From Corinectria fuckeliana (taxonomy: Eukaryota > Ascomycota > Sordariomycetes > Hypocreales > Nectriaceae), in assembly GCA_019137255.1 (NCBI GenBank), contig WPDH01000216.1:62001-126000 (forward strand): a stretch of DNA of 64,000 bases, read 5' to 3'. Position numbers and translations under genes: made by a program. Of this stretch, positions 9,410 to 18,590 are shown piece by piece. Position 1 is the stretch's first letter. The number at the start of each line of letters is the position of its first letter. The notes under the pieces are model-generated. The model was not told where the DNA came from and did no database searches. It saw only the letters and a list, made by a program, of their open reading frames with translations.

Positions 9410-11527
9410 ATGGCCCCTTCTCTCCGCTCCGTGGGCACGGCTGCCCTGGCATGTATCGGCAGTGCCACCGCCAAGAAGTGGTACATTCACGATACCTACG
9501 ATGCAACCAACTTTTTTGATAACTTTGACTTCTTCAGCGTATGACTGCGTGTAGCCTACCACTGTTTCAGCCAACTCACACTGTAAACTTAGGACGCCGA
9601 CCCTAACTCGGGACATGTCGTGTATAAGACCCAAGACGAGGCCACCAGCCTCGGCCTGGCCAAGTGTGACGATGGCGAGGTTTACCTAGGCCCCGACTAC
9701 ACCAACGTTCTGGATGAAGATGCTGGACGTCCCAGTGTTAGACTCCATTCGAAGGTTGAGTACAACCATGGCCTCTTCATTGCTCGATTCTCTCACCTGC
9801 CCGAGACCAAGTGTGGTGCTTGGCCTGCATTGTAAGCCTCACAGAGGTGTCCTTATATGTCCCGACGACTCTCCTAACGGTTCATAGCTGGACTGTTGGC
9901 TCGCCCTGGCCGAACGCTGGCGAAATTGACTTGATCGAGGGCTGGAACCTAGCGACCAACAATAAGCCCGCCTTCCACACCGGCGACTCGGATGAGCTTG
10001 GTTCCTGCAAGATCGACAGCGAGAACCAGAGTGCTGTCATCGACACGGACAACTGCGACAACACCTACCAGAACGCCCCTGATCAATACCTGGACGAGGG
10101 CTGCACTGCGGACGACTATGACGGCCCCTATGGAAGCTCCGAAGGAGGTGTTTGTAAGTGACGGCAACCGTATCTACCGCGAACCACATACTAAACCAAG
10201 ATCAGACGCCCTTGAGTGGACCGACTCGTTCATCAAGGTCTTCGCCTGGACCTGGGGCAACGTCCCTGACAACCTGGACTCCGAGGAGCCCAACACCAAC
10301 TCCTGGGGCACTCCCGCCTTATACCTCAAGAACGACCAATGCAACATCGACGACCACTTTGTCGACCAGACGCTCATCATCAACATTGCTTTCTGCGGCA
10401 ACCCCGTCGGCAACGACGACATCTGGCAGCAGGCCTGCAGCGCCAAGACCACCTACGCCACCTGCGCCGAGTACGTCTCCGCGAAGCCTGGCGACTTCGA
10501 GAACACCTACTTCAAGATCAAGGACATCCGGTACTTCAAGGCTTCCAAGTCCAAGTCTACTGCCTCCGAGTCCGTCCCATCCAGCAGCAGCAGCACCACC
10601 GCCATCATCAGCAGCGCCGCCTTGAACACTGCCGCCACTTCTACCTTTGCTACTGAGACTCTCCGACTCACAAACTCCTCCACCGCTGCTACTGGCACCC
10701 AGACTGGCGTTGAGACTGGTGCTACCGCTGGTACCGAGATGACCACCTCTGTCGTATACAGCACTGCCGTCAGCACCATCACGGCCTGTCCCGCTTCGGT
10801 TACCAACTGCCCAGTTGGCTCTGTTGTTACTGAGACCGTTGCCCTGTATACCACCGTCTGCCCAGTTTCTGGTCAGGCCACCGCAACTGGCAGTGCTGGC
10901 TCCGGCTCCGACTCTGGCTCCGAAACCGTCGTTGAGACCGTCACCAACGTTCACACGATCACCAGCTGCGCCCCTGAGATCACCAACTGCCCCGTCGGCG
11001 AGCTGTCCACCGAGTACATCACCACCACGTACTGCCCCGGCAACGGCGACGATGCGGCCGCTTCCACCACCCCTGCCTCTGGCTCTTCTTCCGGCTCCGG
11101 CTCCGGCTCCGGCTCCTCTACTGACTCTAAGACCGTCGTCGAGAGCCAGACCAGCACGGGCGGCTTCTTCCCTGCCCCGGCCCCCTCCGGTACCCCTGCC
11201 TCCCACCAGACCCCTGATGTAGCCACTACCCCCAACGTCGTCTCGACTCCTGGCGTTGCCTACACTCCCAGTGTCATCATCTCCACTGCCAGCGCCGCCG
11301 TCTCTACTTCCAGCTCCCTGTACACTCCCGTTGTTGTCATCTCCTCCGTCAGCTTCGTTCCCGCTACTGGCTTCGCCCCGTCGGCTACCCCTACCACTGC
11401 TCCCGCCGCCTCCACCAGCTCGTCGTCCTCCGGCAGCAGCAGCGAAGTGCCCGTCACCGGCAGCGCCGGTAAGACGAGTGCTAGCCTGGCCCTGATTATC
11501 GGTGCCGCCGCTGCTATGATGATTTAG
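9410..11527 (+). CDS. GPI-anchored GH16 endo-1,3(4)-beta-glucanase
   Basis: Secreted cell-wall glycosidase. Exons 9410-9538, 9593-9831, 9888-10153 and 10206-11527 give 651 residues. A signal peptide (MAPSLRSVGTAALACIGSATA) precedes a GH16 laminarinase-type domain of about 290 residues; the catalytic motif GEIDLIEG has the E-x-D-x-x-E arrangement, and HGLFIARFSHLPETKCGAWPAFWTVGSPWP just before it is typical of the family. The distal half is Ser/Thr/Pro-rich, with two copies of a Cys repeat (TITACPASVTNCPVG and TITSCAPEITNCPVG) found in fungal surface proteins. The protein ends with a small-residue segment and hydrophobic tail (SLALIIGAAAAMMI), as expected for a GPI signal. Likely substrate is cell-wall beta-glucan; exact specificity cannot be told from the sequence. 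A long antisense open frame over the repeat region is a composition artefact. Confidence 0.92.
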
Positions 11528-11860
11528 AGAGAGAAAGCCCGTGGCTATGTCTCGTGTTTTAATATATGTGTAAATAGAATTAGACAATTAATTACGAACA
11601 CACGTTTGCTTTCGCAATAGTATCTCATAATGAATTTATAAGAATAATGCGTCCTTTTCCACTGGATCTTTATGCTTAAATGACTGTCGAGACCGGACGA
11701 CTTCCGCTATATTCATCTAGAGAGGTAAATAGCCAGATGGCTGACTGCGACTCAAAGTTCAAAGCCCTGACTTGCAGACGCGGATGAACCTTGATCTAGG
11801 GGTATCATTTACTTCCATTCCGTATCCCTCTGCTCCCATCCTTTGTGGCCTTCGGCGCCA
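11528..11860. other. Convergent 3' intergenic region GH16 / MED1
   Basis: 333 bp between two stop codons. The left part is AT-rich, as expected for a 3' UTR and polyadenylation region. No gene seen. Confidence 0.6.
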
Positions 11861-13956
11861 TCACGACAAGCGCGTGCGGATCCATTCTGCCCATTTGCAC
11901 AGGTCCTCCAAGTGCTCCAAGACCTTTCCAAGATCGGCCCTGGTAAGTTCTTTCCCTTTCAATTCCCGGGCCGGAGCATCTCCCTCGCCGGTCACAACGT
12001 TCTCGTGTGTCACTTCGACGATGCCGTCTTCGAGGATCTTGAATTCGATGTTGGCGGTTGAGTCGCGGAACGGAAAGACAACCTGTAGATGCGGGGTCGG
12101 GTGAACCCAGAGAGTCACATCCAAGTTCAGACATTCTTCCGAGGCAACGCTTCCCTTGGTTTCCTCGGCTACGGGGGCGGGATTCATGAAGTCCGCAAGT
12201 TCATCCTTGGTAGTCGTAGTGCTGGTGTTTGCGCCCGGTGCTGAGAACGACCCATCTTTCGCAATTGCTTGTGTCTCCTTGGTCTTCGACCCAAAGCTGT
12301 TTTCGAGCAGGGTGGAAATGAAGGCATACTGCCGAAGCAGAGGCAGCATATCGATGAGTTGTCGGGGATGGGCAAATGGCATCTCGGTAACGGTGTAAGA
12401 GTAAATCGGCTTGAAAACGAAGAGTGTATTGTGATGCGGCTTGGTTGACGGGTTTCGATCCTTGTCGTAGACTTGGACGTCCCGCTTGCGAGCAATCATC
12501 CGCAGTTCGCTTGGATCTTGTGTGCTGCCTGGAGGAATAGGGAAGAACAGGCTGTCGTATGTGGGCGGATAGCCAAAAGGCTGGGGAGGATTCATGTTGA
12601 CTAGCGCATACAGTCGTATCCAGTCGGTTTGGGGCAGGATAACTGGGGGATCAAACGTGACGGTGAACATGACCTCAGGGACCCTTGCGGTTGATAAGTC
12701 AGGTTGGAGCATCTCCATGCCGGCGTTTTTGTTTTCCTCTGACAGGGGAAGCACAACGTTGTCGGGTTCTTGCCAGTCCAGATTCGGCATCTTTGGGTCC
12801 ATGGACGGCTCTGGCTTGACGATTTCTTTTGATATCCAATCCTCAGACACCTTCACGGGAAGGTGTCCCATCCCGTTTGTGGCAGCGCATCCGATGGGGA
12901 GCGACCAAACCTTTTCCTGAGTCTCAGAATAGGCCGTGGTTATGTCGTTGGATGGAGGAATAAGTCGTAGGGTCTTCCAATACTGTATAGCCAGCCCCAC
13001 GCGGTCTCTTGAGTGCATGACCGGATTGCCATGCCTTGTGCACATGGCCATAGTAGAGAGGGCGCGGTTTGTTTGGTCACCCATCCCTGGTTCCTCGCGC
13101 AGCTTGGAGATATCCCACTGATGTAATCTCTCCAGGCTCACGTATATGCCTGCTAGAGCCTCATGGCAGTCAAGACCCGGGATGATGCTGAGCTTGTCCA
13201 GATTCGCCAGCCGCTCAAGGTTGACGGCGAACTTTTCCAAGGTTTTTGTTAGAGGACTCTGGTGGGGGAGGAGCTGGAGGTCTTGGAGTAGGATTTGGCT
13301 TGCACGGTCGACATGCTGAGTGACTGAAGGAGGCGAATCTGGGAAAGCCAGAGATATATTGGTGACAATGTTATTATCCAATACGATATCCATCGTCATG
13401 GCCGATCCTGCCATGACGAGCGTCCTGGTTTTCCGGCCATTTGTGGCCGGGTGCTCCTCGGAAAGGCAGTCAAGTCCTATGCGCTGCGCCAGACGTTCCA
13501 AGCCAGCTTCACTGACGAGGCCCTTCTTCCTCTGTGGAGAGTTAGACATGCGAATAATTTTTATCAGAGGGCACGTACGTTCAGCATCTCCATGATGGTC
13601 TCTAGGCGCTTCAGCTTGTCGTCCTCGCTGACAAGGGCGCCAAGGCTCCCGAGTCCCGCAACGCTGACATTTTCGAGCCCCATATCGAGACCACCACCCA
13701 TTGCAAGGGCACCCATAGCTGCCGCAGTTGATGGGCTGTCGAAGTTGAGGGGGGCGTTGGTCTGCTGGGCCATCAACGTCGACGTCGCGGGGGACTTCTT
13801 AAACTGCTGGGGCGACGAGCGCGGCCCTCGGGGGGAGAAGACGGCATGCGCAGGGTTGGAGAAGGGCGTTGAGACTGGAGGCGTTGCGGCGGCGAGCCCC
13901 GAGGGAGTGCGGCCTTGCTGCGAGGCAGCGTGCTTCATGGCGGTAGGTGTCGCCAT
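11861..13956 (-). CDS. MED1: Mediator complex subunit 1
   Basis: Fungal Med1, a middle-module Mediator subunit linking regulators to RNA polymerase II. Two exons, 13956-13579 and 13531-11861, with a 47-bp intron (GTACGT donor), 682 residues. The chosen ATG at 13956 opens a low-complexity N terminus (MATPTAMKHAASQQGRTPSG) rich in Ser/Pro/Ala; the frame is open further upstream to 14241, so a longer product cannot be excluded. The Med1 domain begins near residue 105 (DDKLKRLETIMEMLNRKKG) and continues through AMTMDIVLDNNIVTNISLAF and LERLANLDKLSIIPGLDCHEA, which is the conserved fungal Med1 core. The C-terminal end is acidic and helical (LEHLEDLCKWAEWIRTRLS). The start lies 371 bp from the divergent gene at 14328. 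Confidence 0.85.
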
Positions 13957-14327
13957 GGCGATGTGTGTAGGTCGATCGGCGCGGGAGTGAGCGACCCGGG
14001 TTGCGCGAGAGACGAGCGCACGGCTGAGTGTCGCTCTAGGGGGTTCGTGGCATCCGCAGGCGGCAGTGGAGGAGCGCAAGCTGAGGGAGGCGGTCGGGGT
14101 AAGGCTGGACAAGGTCGAATGCGGGAGGTTCGTGGCAGGTTGTTTGTTGAAGTCAAAGGTGTGAAGTCGTGAAGTTCCAGCCTCGCGCATGCATTGTTCA
14201 TAGTTCAGGTACAAGCTCCCAGCGCCGGCTCTCGGCCCCACCCCGAGTTTAGCCGCAGCAGTCTTTGTGCCTGAGCGTTTCTCGAATCCTGATGGAAGCT
14301 ACGAATGAATACACCAACAATTGCGCG
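13957..14327. other. Divergent promoter region MED1 / 14328 gene
   Basis: 371 bp shared by two head-to-head genes. The MED1 frame stays open through much of it on the minus strand without clear conservation. No TATA box noted, in keeping with housekeeping promoters. Confidence 0.5.
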
Positions 14328-15147
14328 ATGGCTTCCAACACAGCATTCGCGGCAGCAACGGCCGTAGCGAAAGCTGCAGCCAGTGTCCGACATCAGATTG
14401 CGCCGCGGTCGCTATCCGTTAGCGTCTCCCCCCCTCCCATCAACTTTGCAGAGCGGCGCTCTGTCCTCCAGGTTTTGAAGCAGTATGGCGGAGTCGAGTT
14501 CTTCAAATCCGTGCCAGTACGTTTGGTTTGCTTGTGATGTGCCAGTCTTCTCTAATCATGGGTATTCGTAGGGTCACGACTCCATGTTCATCTCGTTGAT
14601 GAAAGACGCAGAAGTCGCCAGTAAATTGATCACTACCAGCCCACTCAGCTACACCGTATCAGTTCCCATGAGCGCTCCCGAGACGGCCCTCTCCGTTGTA
14701 TACAGCCGTGACGGCCTCTCTACGTCGAAACCTGTGACCAGGCTGAGGAGGGAAGGCACCATGTCTTCCTCAGCCTCCTCATCCGACCCCGACACCATGA
14801 CGGCTCAAGGTTTGCCCGAGAAGGTATTTACGATTCAAGTCTGGCCGCATCCAGAATACAGACACCATCTCAGCTCGCGATCGGACTTGCACAGGTCGTG
14901 GCCTAATTTCATCGGCAAGAACGATTCCTTCATCACCAAGATCTTGAAACAATCTGTCCCCAACACGATGGCTGCAAAGGGCCTCGCTAATTGGGAGCCG
15001 GACCTGGGGAAGCGGCGGACAAGCGGGCAATCTAAGAACAAGATGCACGAGCGATTACAAATGCTGTCATGGATCCCTGGGAAAATAAAGGCCGAACCGT
15101 TGCCCTCGGAACAAGGTGCAGAGGATGCGGAAGGGGTCGAAGAATGA
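14328..15147 (+). CDS. Conserved-type hypothetical protein, probable mitochondrial
   Basis: Two exons, 14328-14516 and 14572-15147, joined in phase 0 by a 55-bp GTACGT intron, 254 residues. The ATG at 14328 starts an Ala/Ser/Arg-rich, acid-free N terminus (MASNTAFAAATAVAKAAASV) that looks like a mitochondrial presequence; an in-frame ATG at 14292 would add 12 residues. The body has FAERRSVLQVLKQYGGVEFF followed by KSVPGHDSMFISLMKDAEVA across the intron, then a segment with many conserved-looking aromatic and charged residues (FTIQVWPHPEYRHH, SWPNFIGKNDSFITKILK). The tail is acidic. I do not recognise a named family; codon structure and the clean intron support a real gene. Confidence 0.75.
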
Positions 15148-16031
15148 TGTTGATCAGTGAGACTCCATCTTCACCAGGCACAAAACAAATCTGCAGGCCT
15201 CCCAGACCCTCTCAAGCCTGCCCTCTGTTCCACCCGCGCAACCGCGCCACACACAACCCAGAGTATTGGGGTTACATTGAAACCAACCTTGGCACCCATG
15301 TCCATTTTCGCAAGCGAGCAAGCGAAAACCCGGAAGCGCAAAACGGGCAAGCCTGTATCGATCTAGGTCTAGGCTGTCTCAGTGCAATGCCATGAGACAG
15401 ACAACTGGCCATTCCATCAGCGCATCTGTCCGCCGTCCCTGATTTCGATTGGATCGTGCCAAGCTGGGCGTGTGACGTTGTCACTGACACCCAGACATTA
15501 AAGCAACGCCAAAGCAACGCCAAAGCAAGGAACATTCGTCGGCCTACCCCTGCTGCTAAGTGCTGCTAAGCCCCGATTCGACAAAGCCACACCCCGACGA
15601 CGTCACCACATGGCGGCTGTGGACACTAGCATGTATGGGATCGCATCGCAAGGCGCCACAAGTTTACGACGCAAATTTAGCACAAGCATCTGGCACACGC
15701 AGAGCACGGCTGGTCGGCAAAGATCGATCCTGTGATGACGTCTCAGCCAAGCCCGTCGTCGCATGCGCTGTGGACCTGTGGCATATGGGCTGTCTCGTTG
15801 GGAATGGGATGAACATGCGCCGCACCGCACTTGCATATATTGCCAACAACCACCCCGACTCGATGGGACCATTTTCATTCTATCGATTAGACTATTCAGC
15901 ATCCGGTATCCAGTCCCCGACCAACCGTTCAATTCCAGTCTCGACAAAGGCCGCGTTTGGTGACCTCTCTCTCTGTGTCTCTACTCCCTCCACCTAGACC
16001 TTGTCAGCTAGACCAGACACGCACCATCACA
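15148..16031. other. Intergenic region upstream of the SUR7-like gene
   Basis: 884 bp. Contains two small tandem repeats: about 2.8 copies of an 11-bp unit AAAGCAACGCC at 15500-15530 and two copies of TGCTGCTAAG at 15550-15569. No coding exon is supported. CT-rich sequence just before 16032 fits a 5' leader. Confidence 0.5.
15500..15530 (+). repeat. 11-bp tandem repeat
   Basis: Two exact copies of AAAGCAACGCC and a partial third. About 500 bp before the tetraspan gene start. Confidence 0.6.
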
Positions 16032-16743
16032 ATGGGCGTTGGACGATTCATCCACCACATCGGCGCGTTCCTGCTGTTCGCAGCCACGGTGCTACTTGTC
16101 GTCGTCGACATTACGGCCCCCGTCGTCAATGATATATCTCTCCTCAAGGTTAACCTGGGTAGCTCCGCCACAGGCTCCGGCATCACCTTTGGCACGTTTG
16201 GTTACTGCGTTCTCGACGTAAACGGACAGTACGTTGCGAATTCTGGTCATATCACTCCCTTGACAAGTGTGCTAATCAATCCACAGTGACCAATGTTCAA
16301 AGTCGAAGATCGGGTATAACCCGGCCGACGTCATCACTGCTACTGGCAGTACCGAGTTCTCCAACGTTTCTGAGGACACCGCAAAGGCGCTGACGAGGGT
16401 CCTGGTGTTGCACCCCGTTGCCACCGGCCTCTGCTTCATCGCGTTCTTACTGTGCCTCGGCGCCGGAATTATTGGATCCCTGATGGCCTCCATTGTCTCC
16501 GCCCTGGCTTTCGTTGTCACCATTGTGGCTCTCGCCTGCGACTTTGTCATGTTTGGCATCATCAAGCGCAAGGTCAACAACGCCAACACCGACACCAGCG
16601 CTAAATGGGGCGTTGCCATCTGGCTCGTTGTCGTCGCCGCCATTTGCACCCTGCTTGGCACCATCGTCATCTTCCTTAGCTGCTGCGCCGGCCGTCGTCG
16701 CCGCAGCCGCGAGACTCGCAAGGTGTCAACCTACCACGAGTAA
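16032..16743 (+). CDS. SUR7/PalI-family four-span plasma-membrane protein
   Basis: Two exons, 16032-16228 and 16287-16743 (GTACGT donor), 217 residues. The first transmembrane span is near residues 7-29 (IHHIGAFLLFAATVLLVVVD). It is followed by an extracellular loop with the G-x-x-G/FGYC motif (TFGTFGYCVLDVNGHDQCS), which is the claudin-like signature of SUR7/PalI proteins. Three more spans follow near 108-130, 131-157 and 173-198. The C-terminal tail is basic and short (GRRRRSRETRKVSTYHE), unlike the long cytoplasmic tail of the pH sensor PalI/Rim9, so a SUR7-like role in eisosomes or cell-surface organisation is the better guess. Function is inferred from family only. Confidence 0.82.
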
Positions 16744-17089
16744 ACCTCGGCTCGCCGCTATCAACAACAATTTCGAGACCGGCACATCTGCTATCGGGCA
16801 ATGTGCCTCCATCAGGATAGGAAACTGTCTGCACCTGGAGAACCACGATGCGAAAAGAGAAGGACATACCATTATCTTAATGAGCCATTAATCACCGGCT
16901 AGGAAATGAAGTAATCACGGAGGACGACGCCATCATCAGCGATGGGCGTTTGTATTTGGAACGGACTATGATATCCCGCGTGGAGGCAATTCGCCCAGCG
17001 TCTTTCTTTACCCTGTACATACCAAACCAATCAAATGAAATTACATATGACCCTTTTACGATGTCTACTATCGTCATTCTGTGCACTCT
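16744..17089. other. Convergent 3' intergenic region
   Basis: 346 bp between the stop codons of the tetraspan gene and the O-methyltransferase. No gene or structure seen. Confidence 0.5.
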
Positions 17090-17957
17090 CTAATCCACCA
17101 ATCGAGTAATGCTGACGCCATCCCAAAGTGGCAGGAGGAATGTCTCCAACCTTGGGTTCGACACGACCAGGTCGTTGAACTCTCTCACCGCAACAACGTG
17201 CTGCATTTTCGGATCCTCAAGGTTCGCTTTACCAAAGGCATTGACGTCGGCCACGAGACCCTTTCGCAGAACATTGTCGGAGACGATGAGCGCACCAGGA
17301 CGCAGCAGCCGACCTGCACTCCCGGGCCGAGATTCATCGAGGAGCTGCTTCAGATACCCGGGGTATCCCGTCTTGTCTGCGTCGATGAAGACGATGTCGT
17401 AGGGCTCGCTTGGCTTGAGCTCGGTGAGGCTGTGGGAGAGTATCAGACACTATGGCAAGATGGGGGAAGAAGCAAAGGGAGGCGTTGGACTAGGTACTCA
17501 CGTCACGGCGGCGGGCCCGATGACAATGTCGACGTTCTCGACGCCGTTGGCGGCAAAGGCGTCGTTGGCTATCTTGGCGTACTTGGGATCGAACTCGAGG
17601 CCCGTGACGCGTCCCTCAGGACCAACAGCGTGGGACCAGACCATGGCAGAGTACCCGACATAGACGCCGATTTCCAAGACTACACGGTGCCAGAGAGTCA
17701 GCATCGTAGGGTATGAAGTGTCAGAAGAGTGTTTTTGTTTGCTCACCCCGCTTTGCGCCAATGGACCTGGCCAGGAGATAGTTTAGCTGGGACTGGAAGT
17801 TGGAGCTCATGTACATCGAGTCATCGCGGCTCTCTGCGACAGAGGCGTGGAACTCGGTGATGTGCTTGGGCAGCGGCGTCGAGTGCTGCGCAGAGTACTC
17901 GGTGACCTTGTGACCGAGCTCCGGGTTTGCGTACAGAGGGGTCTCGCTGTCCTTCAT
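17090..17957 (-). CDS. SAM-dependent O-methyltransferase (class I, CCoAOMT-like)
   Basis: Three exons on the minus strand, 17957-17747, 17679-17502 and 17429-17090, giving 242 residues, the usual length of family-3 O-methyltransferases. The SAM site is VLEIGVYVGYSAMVWSHAV (motif I, reconstructed across intron 1), then GRVTGLEFDPKYAKIA; the metal/active-site motif is IVFIDADKTGYPGYL, and RPGALIVSDNVLRKG follows. Members methylate a hydroxyl of a small aromatic substrate with a divalent metal; no substrate can be assigned and no secondary-metabolite cluster surrounds it. A TATA-like element sits about 112 bp upstream. Introns have GTGAGC and GTGAGT donors. Confidence 0.88.
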
Positions 17958-18590
17958 TTTGAAAAGTCGTCGAATGGAATCAAAAGCCGGTAGTTAGAAA
18001 GAAGATGTCAATATTCCGTGATTTATTCTGGTGTGGTTCTGGCTTCTATGGGGCGCATTGAGGAGGACTATATATGCAGTTGAACCAGGCTCGGAGGTCC
18101 GAGTCGACGTCGTCCCACAAGCCGCTCCACCTGCCGGCTTCCGGACCGCCAATAGCCCGAGTCGGCAACGGCGGGCTGGCTCGGAGTTAAGCCGCTGACC
18201 ACCTCCTTTGACAGGCTGGACAGAGGCTTGTTTCGATAAGCTCGACGAGAGTCACACGGAACTTCGGCGCACGGCATTGCTAGGTAGTGCATTGTGCTTG
18301 TGCTTGTGCTTCGTCGCTATCTCTAGACTCATATCCATCCCACTTGACGCAACTTTGGGTGGGGTTAACATGGTCACCCAGTGTACTCGAACCCTCGTCT
18401 CACAATGTAAAGCCGGTTATTTAAAAGCAGATTATTAATGACGAAGTAGAGGCGTCCAAGCTAACTAGGTGCTAATACTCTAAAAAAGAAACAACTAGAT
18501 ACATCAGTCACACTCCATCCATCCGCAGTAGAAGTACTTTTCCTATCCGTCCCTGCTTCCAGGGGGTTCTCGTAGTGTGTCGTCCATGGC
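17958..18590. other. Intergenic region upstream of the O-methyltransferase
   Basis: 633 bp separating the O-methyltransferase start from the stop of the repeat-rich surface protein, both on the minus strand. Apart from the TATA-like element no feature is seen. Confidence 0.5.
18069..18074 (-). promoter_or_regulatory. TATA-like element for the O-methyltransferase
   Basis: On the minus strand the sequence reads GCATATATAGTCC, a TATATA core 112 bp before the ATG at 17957. Spacing fits a fungal core promoter. Confidence 0.4.

Noticed and set aside
10319..11587. 422-codon Gly/Ala-rich open frame on the minus strand
   Set aside because: Antisense to the Ser/Thr-rich part of the GH16 gene; no domain and composition typical of a shadow.
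16032..17957. O-methyltransferase and neighbours as a secondary-metabolite cluster
   Set aside because: No polyketide synthase, peptide synthetase, terpene synthase, P450 or cluster regulator is nearby; the neighbours are housekeeping or cell-surface genes.
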